A DNA stretch of 20,985 bases from positions 1 to 20,985 of IMG/VR virus record IMGVR_UViG_3300037322_000166; one strand, 5' to 3'. The position numbers and the translations under genes were made by a program. The notes beneath the pieces were generated by a model. It searched no databases, was not told the DNA's origin, and saw nothing but the letters and a program-made list of their open reading frames with translations. Source of the stretch: a virus. This document shows, piece after piece, positions 1-6,118 of this stretch (its first letter is position 1; every line of letters begins with the position of its first letter).

Positions 1-249
1 CTGCTTGATGACGGTATTAAATTCCTGATCATAAAATTCATGATTTCCGCAAACACGCAGCACATACTTAAAGTGTTTACATACTTCTTCGATAAATTCG
101 TGATCCATGGTAGCCACGTCGATGTCACCGGCAAGTAACAGTACAGTGTCTTTATTACTTCCGGCGGTCTCTCTAATCGTATCAAAAATATGATCAAAGA
201 GATGCTCCCTCCATTCGAGATGTAAATCCGACCATAATCGTATTTTCAT
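1..249 (-). CDS. Calcineurin-like metallophosphoesterase, N-terminal part (cut by window edge)
   Basis: The first 83 codons of a gene that continues past the left edge. The translation shows the metal-binding signature of calcineurin-like phosphoesterases in order: SDLHLEW (Asp8, His10), LAGDID (Asp42) and CGNHEFYD (Asn69, His70). Enzymes of this family use two metal ions to cleave phosphomono- or phosphodiesters; the substrate cannot be told from this part. The ATG at 249-247 overlaps the stop of the upstream gene as ATGA, so the two are translationally coupled. T4-like phages often carry a phosphoesterase of this type. The family call is secure; the specific role is unknown. Confidence 0.85.
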   Translation of the reverse strand, partial: MKIRLWSDLHLEWREHLFDHIFDTIRETAGSNKDTVLLLAGDIDVATMDHEFIEEVCKHFKYVLRVCGNHEFYDQEFNTVIKQ

Positions 250-698
250 TCTATTAATCCTTTGCGTCTTCTTCTATTAATTTCCCATTTATACTGTTTA
301 GGGGAAAATCTTTCACCGGCGATCCAGTATTCTTTAGGACCTGCAACATCTACGACAGCCGGGCCGTCAAGTCGGCTTAATTTACCATCTGTATACCATA
401 TGGAGTTTTGCTTGTACACTACTGCAGGTCCACTGTCTCTGTGCAATATACCGTGTTTAAACCACATTTCGCACTTGATGCAACCACTCTGATATGCTGG
501 CCCGGCAAGTCTATGAATTTTACCTTCTTGGTCGTAAAAAAATATATCAGTTTTATTTTTATTTTTCCTATGAGACCAGGTCCACATACTGTGGTACCAA
601 CGATTGTACTCTCTGCCTTGCCACGGCGGTCCAACACCAACTTTCGTCTGCCGATCAAGCATAAGTTCGTCATAGAGTAAATCGAGCTCGTCAGTCAT
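246..698 (-). CDS. Unknown protein with repeated HRxxGPA units
   Basis: A 150-aa protein of unknown function. Its middle and C-terminal parts are built from about three imperfect repeats of roughly 20-25 residues with the pattern (D/E)GK-(I/L)-xRLxGPA followed by an aromatic YW(I/F)xxG unit: KIHRLAGPAY, ILHRDSGPAVV and KLSRLDGPAVV. This resembles the short aromatic/glycine strand repeats of MORN-like proteins in phages and large DNA viruses (recognised from memory). There is no signal peptide or membrane segment. The N-terminal 45 residues are Trp/Tyr-rich. A sigma70-like promoter ends 5 bases before its ATG and there is no Shine-Dalgarno sequence, so the mRNA is probably leaderless. It is coupled by ATGA to the phosphoesterase gene downstream. 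Confidence 0.8.
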   Translation of the reverse strand: MTDELDLLYDELMLDRQTKVGVGPPWQGREYNRWYHSMWTWSHRKNKNKTDIFFYDQEGKIHRLAGPAYQSGCIKCEMWFKHGILHRDSGPAVVYKQNSIWYTDGKLSRLDGPAVVDVAGPKEYWIAGERFSPKQYKWEINRRRRKGLIE

Positions 699-703
699 AC
701 TAC

Positions 704-731
704 ATTATAGCATAGTAACTTAATCAGTCAA
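704..731 (-). promoter_or_regulatory. Sigma70-like promoter for the HRxxGPA-repeat gene
   Basis: Read on the minus strand: -35 TTGACT (731-726), 16-base spacer, extended -10 TGCTATAAT with the hexamer TATAAT at 709-704. Five bases separate the -10 from the ATG at 698. The -35 overlaps the stop codon of the upstream gene. The expected transcription start falls within a base or two of the ATG. Confidence 0.75.
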
Positions 732-1065
732 GTGAAGAATACGTTTCTAGAAATCCTTCTATACCACCGTGTAATTTTATTATCATCGCATCCATTTCCG
801 AAAATAGTATAAGCCTCGACCCCGTTAGGAAGTATGGATATTCCATCTTTGACATTGCTTGCCGATGTCGTGATTTCATATCTTTCGGAATCTTAAAACT
901 GTATGCAGTAAATAGTTTCTTTACTAGAATAAACCCCGTCAGCGAAAGTCTTAGACTATCGGACCAATGAAAATTTACAAGATTCATCTCATCGTCATTC
1001 ATGGGCCCCATCTCTTCGTCCTGTTTACGGAGTTCTGTAAATAGTAATCTTTTGATAGGATGCAT
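724..1065 (-). CDS. Hypothetical protein, 113 aa
   Basis: I do not recognise this protein. It is soluble, with a charged N-terminus (LRKQDEEMGPMNDDEMNL) and a mixed, probably helical body with basic patches (KDMKSRHRQAMSKMEYPYF). The ATG at 1065 is chosen because a perfect TATAAATA late-type promoter lies 6 bases upstream; no Shine-Dalgarno sequence is present. This predicts late expression from a near-leaderless transcript. The stop codon overlaps the -35 box of the next gene's promoter. Late timing could mean a virion or assembly role, but nothing in the protein itself shows this. Confidence 0.75.
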   Translation of the reverse strand: MHPIKRLLFTELRKQDEEMGPMNDDEMNLVNFHWSDSLRLSLTGFILVKKLFTAYSFKIPKDMKSRHRQAMSKMEYPYFLTGSRLILFSEMDAMIIKLHGGIEGFLETYSSLD

Positions 1066-1071
1066 ACTTTC

Positions 1072-1079
1072 TATTTATA
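1072..1079 (-). promoter_or_regulatory. T4-type late promoter TATAAATA
   Basis: The minus strand reads TATAAATA, the exact T4 late-promoter octamer, 6 bases before the ATG at 1065. It overlaps the end of the upstream membrane-protein gene. In T4 this motif is recognised by gp55 with gp33 and the clamp. Confidence 0.75.
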
Positions 1080-1299
1080 ACAACCACTGCGTAATACCAA
1101 TGCAATTTATTACTAGAAAAAAGAATATTTGATAATAAATTACCTTTGGTGTAGTGGTACCTTTAATTATGTGCAAGGACGCAACATTCGATGATAAAAA
1201 AAGAATGTATGCCCATCCACTAATTGGTATATTTAGTGCCAGTAGTAATGATGCAATTACGGCCCCCCAAAAAGAAATCTGTTCAACTAGTGTTCGCAT
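1075..1299 (-). CDS. Small integral membrane protein, 74 aa
   Basis: The protein begins MRTLVEQISFWGAV and is almost entirely hydrophobic, with three likely membrane helices: residues about 8-26, 28-42 and 52-72. The pattern LALNIPISGWAYILFLSSN resembles small transporter-like proteins of the YgjV/PnuC kind, but it is too short for a full transporter and I do not assign transport. The frame stays open up to a TTG at 1401, but that extension is antisense to the HELVH gene, so ATG 1299 is preferred. The start lies only 13 bases from the start of the divergent plus-strand gene, and I see no clear Shine-Dalgarno sequence or promoter for it. Confidence 0.6.
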   Translation of the reverse strand: MRTLVEQISFWGAVIASLLLALNIPISGWAYILFLSSNVASLHIIKGTTTPKVIYYQIFFFLVINCIGITQWLL

Positions 1300-1307
1300 G
1301 ATAAATA
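1300..1307 (+). promoter_or_regulatory. Late-type promoter GATAAATA for the metallopeptidase gene
   Basis: Plus strand GATAAATA, one base from the T4 consensus TATAAATA, 5 bases before the ATG at 1313. It has the same octamer and spacing as the only other plus-strand gene (5449-5456). It occupies most of the 13-base gap between two divergent start codons. Confidence 0.65.
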
Positions 1308-1312
1308 GTAAT

Positions 1313-1678
1313 ATGAAATTAAAAGAAGTAGTTAGCGAACACATGATAACACACTTGTTACAGTTATGTAAACGCGAATTAGGTTTATCCGAGGTTCCCA
1401 ATATTATGCTGCTTGATACTCCAACCGTCGAGGGCGGAACATCGTTTGGTCAATTCGACGGTGATTCTATTCAGGTTGTGGTTAAAAATAGACACCCCGT
1501 CGATATTATGAGGACTCTTGCACACGAATTAGTTCATTGGGCGCAGAGCAGCGCTGGCATGGAACTTGATGGGTCGGATGGTAGCAGTATAGAAAACCAG
1601 GCAAATGCAATAGCCGGGGTTATAATGAGGAAATTTGGTAAAATGTATCCACAGTATTTTATGGATACAATGCCTTAA
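1313..1678 (+). CDS. Small HELVH zinc metallopeptidase-like protein
   Basis: A 121-aa protein with a gluzincin-type zinc site: LAHELVHWAQ (HExxH at residues 71-75) and, about 20 residues later, IENQANAIAG, where Glu94 is a likely third ligand. This layout is familiar from small putative metallopeptidases of T4-like phages; the substrate is unknown. The frame is open upstream to 1154, but that part is antisense to the membrane-protein gene. ATG 1313 is chosen because a GATAAATA late promoter sits 5 bases before it. No Shine-Dalgarno sequence is present, so the mRNA is predicted leaderless. It is one of only two plus-strand genes here, and its stop overlaps the convergent gene's stop (shared TTAA). 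Confidence 0.8.
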   Translation: MKLKEVVSEHMITHLLQLCKRELGLSEVPNIMLLDTPTVEGGTSFGQFDGDSIQVVVKNRHPVDIMRTLAHELVHWAQSSAGMELDGSDGSSIENQANAIAGVIMRKFGKMYPQYFMDTMP

Positions 1679-1968
1679 TTTTCTTCAGTACAAAGAATTC
1701 CATTTGTAAGCTTAAATACAGAAAAGTCTGTAGTCTTGAATATTTTGTTTAGCCGTTCTGCTAAATTAAAGGCATGTCCTGAATTTGAAAAACTCACCTT
1801 TTTATACTTAGGACCTGGATAGGATACTAAGTGACTCAATGTACGTAGATTAATAGGTTTCCCTTTAAAGAATACTGCATAGATTGCATCTGCATTTAGT
1901 ACCTGTTCTGCCTTGTATGATTTTGGGTGAACATTTTCTAATAAAATCTCTGGTTTAGGTCTTGCCAT
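1675..1968 (-). CDS. Hypothetical protein, 97 aa
   Basis: Begins MARPKPEILLENVHPKS. I do not recognise it. It is a basic soluble protein; the C-terminal half (KKVSFSNSGHAFNLAERLNKIF, ending FSVFKLTNG) looks like an alternating helix/strand fold. Earlier in-frame starts exist at 1995 (ATG) and 2007 (TTG). The 1968 ATG is preferred because GGAG lies at the right distance and the late promoter at 1997-2004 would give a leader of about 20-25 bases. Its stop overlaps the stop of the convergent HELVH gene. Confidence 0.7.
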   Translation of the reverse strand: MARPKPEILLENVHPKSYKAEQVLNADAIYAVFFKGKPINLRTLSHLVSYPGPKYKKVSFSNSGHAFNLAERLNKIFKTTDFSVFKLTNGILCTEEN

Positions 1969-1996
1969 TTCTGATACTCCAATAAAACTATACATA

Positions 1997-2004
1997 TATT
2001 TATC
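1997..2004 (-). promoter_or_regulatory. Late-type promoter GATAAATA
   Basis: The minus strand reads GATAAATA upstream of the 97-aa gene. The expected start point is near 1990, giving a short leader that contains GGAG before the ATG at 1968. If the ATG at 1995 were used instead, the promoter would almost touch the start codon. Confidence 0.6.
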
Positions 2005-2039
2005 CAAATATGCAATTTTATTGGGTATTGAAAATACAA

Positions 2040-2240
2040 CTAGAAGTTGCCGCCATCCATTATTTTAGTAGGAAGAGATGGAGCGAGAACAAACACTTCT
2101 CGCGGTTTTTCTTCTAGTTTTTTTTCTAATTGGTCTATTTCCTTAACCAGTGCCTTTGCCTCGTTGACAGACATTCTATATTCGGCAACACCTTTTTCCA
2201 CGTTCTTAAGCCGCTGTCTAAGTTTTTTAATCTCGCTCAT
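2040..2240 (-). CDS. Small coiled-coil protein, 66 aa
   Basis: Residues 1-46 are rich in Lys, Glu and Leu with heptad-like spacing (MSEIKKLRQRLKNVEKGV, then VKEIDQLEKKLEEK), which suggests a single amphipathic helix or coiled coil. A proline-containing tail follows and ends MDGGNF. No enzyme motif is present. It lies 19 bases after the 162-aa gene and is probably cotranscribed with it. Its Shine-Dalgarno sequence is weak. Function unknown; a small oligomerising or adaptor protein is possible. Confidence 0.65.
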   Translation of the reverse strand: MSEIKKLRQRLKNVEKGVAEYRMSVNEAKALVKEIDQLEKKLEEKPREVFVLAPSLPTKIMDGGNF

Positions 2241-2259
2241 CCCGCAGCATTCCCAGATA

Positions 2260-2748
2260 TCATTTTTTTTCTTTACGCAGCTTTGTTAGCGCAGTCTTCA
2301 TTTCCAGCTCGGTTTTAAATGGCCCTGCAAATTCGTATGTTCCTAACGTTGACAGCTTAGGGCAATAAGCCGGCATCCAATTTTTTGGAAAATTTAGGCA
2401 ATAGTAACCCGCACTGTAGTAAACATCGCTTGTAGACTTTTTACTGAAGAGTGGTAAGATGTTACCCTTTAGTATAACTTCGCTGGGATTATCAAACTCT
2501 ACCGGGTAACCATTAATGTAATAATCTTTTTTTGCTGCGGAAACTGTTTCCTCGGTAACAATATTGTTAAATACATCTTCATTGAAAAACTTGTTAACTT
2601 CTTTGCGATTTAAGAATTGTTGCTTTACACCCTTTGCCATTAGGACATATTGATTGCGTATTTCTGTCAGTAACCCAATACGAGTTTCTTCGGTATCCCC
2701 CAATACTAACCAGCTTGTTCCTGTAATCGATTTTAGTTTTACTGTCAT
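2260..2748 (-). CDS. Conserved phage hypothetical protein, 162 aa
   Basis: Begins MTVKLKSITGTSWLVLGDTE. I recognise this general sequence as one common in T4-like marine phages, but no function is known to me. It has mixed alpha/beta character with a Tyr-rich centre (DVYYSAGYYCLNFPKNWMPAYCP) and a Lys-rich C-terminus (LTKLRKEKK). There is no membrane segment and no catalytic motif I can name. The start overlaps the upstream gene's stop as ATGA, so it is translationally coupled to the small membrane-protein gene. Confidence 0.75.
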   Translation of the reverse strand: MTVKLKSITGTSWLVLGDTEETRIGLLTEIRNQYVLMAKGVKQQFLNRKEVNKFFNEDVFNNIVTEETVSAAKKDYYINGYPVEFDNPSEVILKGNILPLFSKKSTSDVYYSAGYYCLNFPKNWMPAYCPKLSTLGTYEFAGPFKTELEMKTALTKLRKEKK

Positions 2749-2972
2749 GGTATTTTTATTATTTCCTGTTTAATGCATCGTTTTTCTTCATTCTGCTTTT
2801 CATAAAGCATTCCGCCCTTTGCTTCGCACAAATACTCGTATCTCAATGTTTCTTCTACATACGGATTATGAATTTCAAATATAAAAAAGATGGAAAATGT
2901 TATTGTTAGTGAGAAGATCACTATTTTTGCAATTTCTGCAAAGTCGTTCTCAGGTATCTTTGGGTTCCGCAT
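2745..2972 (-). CDS. Small single-pass membrane protein, 75 aa
   Basis: One clear membrane helix covers residues about 14-33 (IAKIVIFSLTITFSIFFIF), followed by a charged tail of about 40 residues with two cysteines (LCEAKGGMLYEKQ and KRCIKQ). The two cysteines could form a disulfide if the tail faces the periplasm. Function unknown; small membrane proteins of this form are common in T4-like phages. The ATG lies inside the 3' end of the RNase H gene (23-base overlap), with AGG nearby as ribosome-binding site, and its stop is ATGA-coupled to the next gene. Confidence 0.7.
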   Translation of the reverse strand: MRNPKIPENDFAEIAKIVIFSLTITFSIFFIFEIHNPYVEETLRYEYLCEAKGGMLYEKQNEEKRCIKQEIIKIP

Positions 2973-3996
2973 ACTTAGCCTTTAGCATTGGCATGAAATC
3001 TTTTGCATTATCTCCAATTCGTTTTAGGGCCCATTTGCCGCAAAATTTCATGAATCCGACACCAATTTCGACTGCTGGCACATTTTTCCGCTCGACTGCT
3101 TCTGCAATGATTTCCAAACTACTTATTTTTATGTCGACCGGGATCTGTGATAGGTCAATTAATTTCTTATTAAACTCGTATTTTTCTTTAACACGCTGCT
3201 CTACTTCGTTGTGATCGACCCATTTTTGCAGCATAAAATTGTTCCAGGCAAAACCTTTACCTATATCCCGATATGCTTCTCTAATACCTACAGTAGCCTT
3301 TGACCCCTTTTCTCTCACACCCGGGTATGCACTAAAAATATTATCAGTTTTATCGCCGCGTACACATTTTAGGAAAAGTGCATACTCGTACCATTTCTCT
3401 TCCGGAAAGAAGGTGGGATTCTGTTTACCTACTTTAATCTTTGCAGTCGATTCTAATTTAAATTCGATTCGATTGCCTTTATCGTCAAAAATTCCGTTCT
3501 GCTCAATGATAATATTCTTGATAGGATCGTATATTGTAACATTAGGAAAACGTAATAACTGAAAGAAGTCCGAGTCCGAGCTGATAAGAACGTGGTTGTC
3601 GTCGGGGTGGGACTCGATAAAGATTGCAATCATGTCGTCAGCCTCGGCTCTGGGATTCTGCAACACTGTTATATTAGTTTTTTGGTCTAGGTACTCAACA
3701 AGACTGTCAAACGCCTCGACAAGAATTTTGTGATTTTCTTGCTCTTTTTCAGTCTGTTGTGCAAAAGCAACTTTACGGTTGGCTTTGTACTGAGGATATA
3801 CATCCTTACGCCAGCTGCGACCCTCTAGAAAGAATACTGTATGGGTTCCGTTCCATTTGTTATACTCTTTCTTCATGCTATAAAGAATGAGATGGAGTGC
3901 CATTCCTATCATGCTATCAATGCCGAGGGCGGGATTGGTCATGTTGATTTGGCGATGGAACAAGTTATACCCATCAGTTAAGATATATGTCTGCAT
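2950..3996 (-). CDS. rnh: RNase H / 5'-3' exonuclease of the FEN family (T4 Rnh-like)
   Basis: A 348-aa FEN-family nuclease. In T4 this enzyme removes RNA primers and adjacent DNA from lagging-strand fragments. Acidic metal-site motifs appear in order: LTDGYNLFHR (Asp8), the basic arch-like segment RSWRKDVYPQYKANR, AEADDM (118-122), SSDSDFF (139-145) and the helix-3-turn-helix signature RGDKTDNI (213-220). It is longer than T4 Rnh (about 305 aa); the extra length is mainly in the C-terminal half, where T4 Rnh contacts the single-strand-binding protein. A textbook sigma70 promoter ends 5 bases before the ATG with no Shine-Dalgarno sequence, so the transcript is probably leaderless. The 3' end overlaps the next gene by 23 bases. 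Confidence 0.88.
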   Translation of the reverse strand: MQTYILTDGYNLFHRQINMTNPALGIDSMIGMALHLILYSMKKEYNKWNGTHTVFFLEGRSWRKDVYPQYKANRKVAFAQQTEKEQENHKILVEAFDSLVEYLDQKTNITVLQNPRAEADDMIAIFIESHPDDNHVLISSDSDFFQLLRFPNVTIYDPIKNIIIEQNGIFDDKGNRIEFKLESTAKIKVGKQNPTFFPEEKWYEYALFLKCVRGDKTDNIFSAYPGVREKGSKATVGIREAYRDIGKGFAWNNFMLQKWVDHNEVEQRVKEKYEFNKKLIDLSQIPVDIKISSLEIIAEAVERKNVPAVEIGVGFMKFCGKWALKRIGDNAKDFMPMLKAKYAEPKDT

Positions 3997-4001
3997 GATT
4001 A

Positions 4002-4030
4002 ATTATACTTTATTTGGTGGTAGTTGTCAA
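4002..4030 (-). promoter_or_regulatory. Consensus sigma70 promoter for rnh
   Basis: Minus strand: TTGACA (4030-4025), a 17-base spacer, then TATAAT (4007-4002), a perfect match to the bacterial housekeeping consensus. Only five bases (TAATC) separate the -10 from the ATG at 3996, so transcription should start at or next to the start codon. Confidence 0.85.
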
Positions 4031-4046
4031 CAGGTGTAGGACCTGT
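4030..4046 (-). terminator. Short inverted repeat after the 80-aa gene (weak terminator candidate)
   Basis: ACAGGT and ACCTGT form a 6-bp stem around a 5-base loop between the stop at 4069 and the rnh promoter. No T-run follows on the minus strand, so it is not a standard intrinsic terminator. It could be an operator or a chance palindrome touching the -35 box. Confidence 0.25.
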
Positions 4047-4068
4047 GCTAAACAGATCGAGCGGGCAG

Positions 4069-4311
4069 TTACTTTACCGCGTTCTGGATGTGTTCCCACT
4101 CTGCCGGATGTGTACGCCAATAGATAAGACACGCCTTTTTATCCAGCTTGTGGTAATGTTCAAAAAGGATTCTGGCTCTTCGAGTTCCAATTAAGATGGC
4201 ATGCATTTTGCAGCCAGGAGTAGGATACCATTTAAATAGGAGCTTTTCTCGTTGAGTAAATTGCACGCCACCGAGTCTGGATTTCATTGCATAGTACGTT
4301 GATGTTATCAC
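4069..4311 (-). CDS. Hypothetical protein, 80 aa
   Basis: A basic soluble protein that I do not recognise. It contains aromatic and basic stretches (KLLFKWYPTPGCKMHAILIGTRRARILFEHYHKL) and ends with a Trp/His-rich helix (IYWRTHPAEWEHIQNAVK). The proposed start is GTG at 4311-4309: it overlaps the upstream stop as GTGA and has AAAAGG at a suitable distance. The ATG at 4287 is an alternative that would remove 8 residues. It is the last gene before the rnh promoter. Confidence 0.65.
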   Translation of the reverse strand: MITSTYYAMKSRLGGVQFTQREKLLFKWYPTPGCKMHAILIGTRRARILFEHYHKLDKKACLIYWRTHPAEWEHIQNAVK

Positions 4312-4946
4312 ATATAGCCTTTTCTATCCTTCTCAAAGGATTCCGATTGTGAGCTCCAACGTTTCATGGCATCTAAATTGGCTTCCGAATCTGCAGTAAA
4401 GTCTCCAGTGCCGTCGAACTCCTCCATTGCAATATTTCTACAGAGTTCCATAAACCACTGGTTTACTACATTGTCGGGAGTGGGTCCTGTATATCCCTCG
4501 GCATTCAGTTTCTCGACGAATTGTTCGTTCCAGTCCAGTTCGAAACTACCTTCGAGGGATGTTTTCTTGGTGAAGTCCATCTTTACTATGTTGACCCACG
4601 GCTCATCCTTGAGTGTTGCTAACTTCTTTTCGTAGGCTAGACCAACTATCACACCATCACGATTATCGAGTTCAAGTTCTGCAAGTGCTCTTTGCGTGTC
4701 ATCGGATATTAGTGAAACAATGTCACGCTGGTACTGGCTTGTTGTAATTTTAGAATACTTTAATTTTATGTCGAGTAGTTTTTTAGCATAGTCGGTTGCA
4801 TTATCATCGGAACTGAGAATATCTAAAATTTTAACTTTTAACTCAAATCCGTCTAACTCATATTCGGCCTGTGCTATTTCTCTTGTAGTACCTTTAAGGC
4901 CCCACGATGCCGGTAACAGGTTAAACGGTATTAATTTCTTAGACAT
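4308..4946 (-). CDS. Conserved T4-like phage hypothetical protein, 212 aa
   Basis: The N-terminus MSKKLIPFNLLPASWGLKG followed by TREIAQAEYELDG matches a pattern I recall from hypothetical proteins of T4-like marine phages; function unknown. The protein is acidic and mostly helical, with repeated Asp/Glu-rich segments. The C-terminal half (NVVNQWFMELCRNIAMEEFDG) is a likely amphipathic helix. An alternative ATG 12 bases upstream (4958) lacks a ribosome-binding sequence, so 4946 is preferred, with GGA about 8 bases ahead. The start lies inside the end of the upstream 71-aa gene, so the two are coupled, and the stop overlaps the next gene's GTG. Confidence 0.75.
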   Translation of the reverse strand: MSKKLIPFNLLPASWGLKGTTREIAQAEYELDGFELKVKILDILSSDDNATDYAKKLLDIKLKYSKITTSQYQRDIVSLISDDTQRALAELELDNRDGVIVGLAYEKKLATLKDEPWVNIVKMDFTKKTSLEGSFELDWNEQFVEKLNAEGYTGPTPDNVVNQWFMELCRNIAMEEFDGTGDFTADSEANLDAMKRWSSQSESFEKDRKGYM

Positions 4947-5154
4947 AATTTTTTCCATATTTTAGTGTAAATGCAAGACAATCCTCTTGCGTCTCAAAGA
5001 CAATAACAACAACTGCGCGACCAGATTCGTATATAACATCTATCTCAGAGTCTGGGGCAATTTCCCTAATCTGGTTTATAGATCTAGCCGAGCTACTTAG
5101 GCCACTTAATTTGGTTTTGAAAACTCGGTTAACGAATTCTACAGGAATATTCAT
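4939..5154 (-). CDS. Small protein with an FExxxDxxxF C-terminal motif, 71 aa
   Basis: Alternating strands and one helix: a strand pair around DSEIDVIYESGRAVVVIVF, then TQEDCLAFTLKYGKNYV. The C-terminal pattern FETQEDCLAFTLKYG resembles FEDSGDAVVFKMLHG in the adjacent gene and FENLDDALFFKIKF in the gene at 8718-8966, suggesting a family of small paralogues. Function unknown. A late-type promoter lies about 20 bases upstream and AGG precedes the ATG at close range. Confidence 0.7.
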   Translation of the reverse strand: MNIPVEFVNRVFKTKLSGLSSSARSINQIREIAPDSEIDVIYESGRAVVVIVFETQEDCLAFTLKYGKNYV

Positions 5155-5174
5155 CAGGCCTATCTTTATATATG

Positions 5175-5182
5175 TATTTATC
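5175..5182 (-). promoter_or_regulatory. Late-type promoter GATAAATA
   Basis: GATAAATA on the minus strand overlaps the stop codon of the 74-aa gene and lies 20 bases before the ATG at 5154, giving a predicted leader of about 13-15 bases with AGG inside it. Confidence 0.55.
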
Positions 5183-5402
5183 CATGCAGCATTTTAAAAA
5201 CAACAGCATCACCACTGTCTTCAAATAGCCACTCAGTTTTAAAACCATCATTGTTTTTAAAGTATGCAGTGTAGAAGAATCTTCCAGAACTTTCGTCTCG
5301 CTGGCACCACAATTTTAAGCCCCGGGTTCCTAAAATTGTTGGTCCTACTATAACCGAGTACCAGTTCTTTCTACTGTTTTTTCTTTTGTTCCAATATTTC
5401 AT
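5178..5402 (-). CDS. Small protein with an FExxxDAxxF C-terminal motif, 74 aa
   Basis: A very basic N-terminus (MKYWNKRKNSRKNWYS) is followed by a beta-rich body (YSVIVGPTILGTRGLKLWC, FFYTAYFKNNDG) and the ending WLFEDSGDAVVFKMLHG. The ending matches the form seen in two other small proteins of this window. Function unknown. No Shine-Dalgarno sequence or promoter is visible in the 59 bases upstream, which are shared with the divergent HNH gene. This gene may have been transcribed from the queE side before the HNH gene arrived. Confidence 0.7.
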   Translation of the reverse strand: MKYWNKRKNSRKNWYSVIVGPTILGTRGLKLWCQRDESSGRFFYTAYFKNNDGFKTEWLFEDSGDAVVFKMLHG

Positions 5403-5448
5403 GATGCAAGGCTGGCGTTCGGGCTCGGTTCCCAGAAGCTGATACTGA

Positions 5449-5456
5449 GATAAATA
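5449..5456 (+). promoter_or_regulatory. Late-type promoter GATAAATA for the HNH gene
   Basis: Plus-strand GATAAATA, 5 bases before the ATG at 5462, with no Shine-Dalgarno sequence. Octamer and spacing are identical to the plus-strand metallopeptidase gene at 1313. Confidence 0.65.
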
Positions 5457-5461
5457 ATACT

Positions 5462-6118
5462 ATGAATCATCTAATATTCCTTGATAATAAATACACACGA
5501 TGTTATTATAACATTATTTTAAATATAAAGCAAGAAAATCGTAAACCTTTGAGTCGCGAATCTCTGGAATTTGTTTATTATGAAAAACATCATATAGAAC
5601 CAAAATCGTTAGGAGGTAGCAATCTCCCTGAAAATCTTGTGTTACTTACTGCCAGAGAGCATTTTATTTGCCACTTACTTCTTACTAAAATGACTTCTGG
5701 AGACAGTAAACGAAAAATGTCATATGCATTTTGGGGGTTAAATAATCAGGCAAACAAACATCAACATAGAAAAACATCAAGCAGATTTTACGATTATTCA
5801 AAAAGTATTATGCAAGAGTCTATGTCTGCAGATCGAAAAAATAAATCATTTGAAGATCTATATGGCAAAGAAAAATCCGATAAAATCAAAGAAAATATGA
5901 AATATCGAAAGACCAGAGGGCCTAATACACCGGAGGAGTCTTTAGCAGCATCTAACCGTATGAAAGAAAGACATCGGGAAAATCCATGGAAGAGATTCAT
6001 GCAGACGGTCGGTAAACTTCCACGAAAAGAGTGCCCACATTGTAACAAGATTATGGATGTGGGTAATTACGGAAGATACCACGGGGATAAGTGCAAATTA
6101 CGCCAGGTTTGCGAATAA
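5462..6118 (+). CDS. HNH endonuclease, free-standing homing type
   Basis: A 218-aa protein with an HNH core at about residues 41-75: YEKHHIEPKSLGG (the His pair), then LPENLVLLTAREHFICHLLL (central Asn and final His). A basic, helical middle follows with a segment typical of phage homing endonucleases (EESLAASNRMKERHRENPW). The C-terminus has a zinc-ribbon-like module, ECPHCNKIMDVGNYGRYHGDKC (CxxC, then HxxxC), often used for DNA binding. Such enzymes cut DNA site-specifically and spread themselves. It lies on the strand opposite to its neighbours, between queE and the 74-aa gene, overlaps the end of queE by 21 bases, and is AT-rich. Start chosen by the late promoter at 5449. Confidence 0.85.
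   Translation: MNHLIFLDNKYTRCYYNIILNIKQENRKPLSRESLEFVYYEKHHIEPKSLGGSNLPENLVLLTAREHFICHLLLTKMTSGDSKRKMSYAFWGLNNQANKHQHRKTSSRFYDYSKSIMQESMSADRKNKSFEDLYGKEKSDKIKENMKYRKTRGPNTPEESLAASNRMKERHRENPWKRFMQTVGKLPRKECPHCNKIMDVGNYGRYHGDKCKLRQVCE

Noticed and set aside
1154-1312. Longer N-terminal form of the HELVH protein starting at 1154.
   Set aside because: The extra part is antisense to the membrane-protein gene and lacks a promoter or ribosome-binding site; the late promoter fits ATG 1313.
1300-1401. Longer form of the small membrane protein starting at TTG 1401.
   Set aside because: The extension is not hydrophobic in a sensible way and is antisense to the HELVH coding region.
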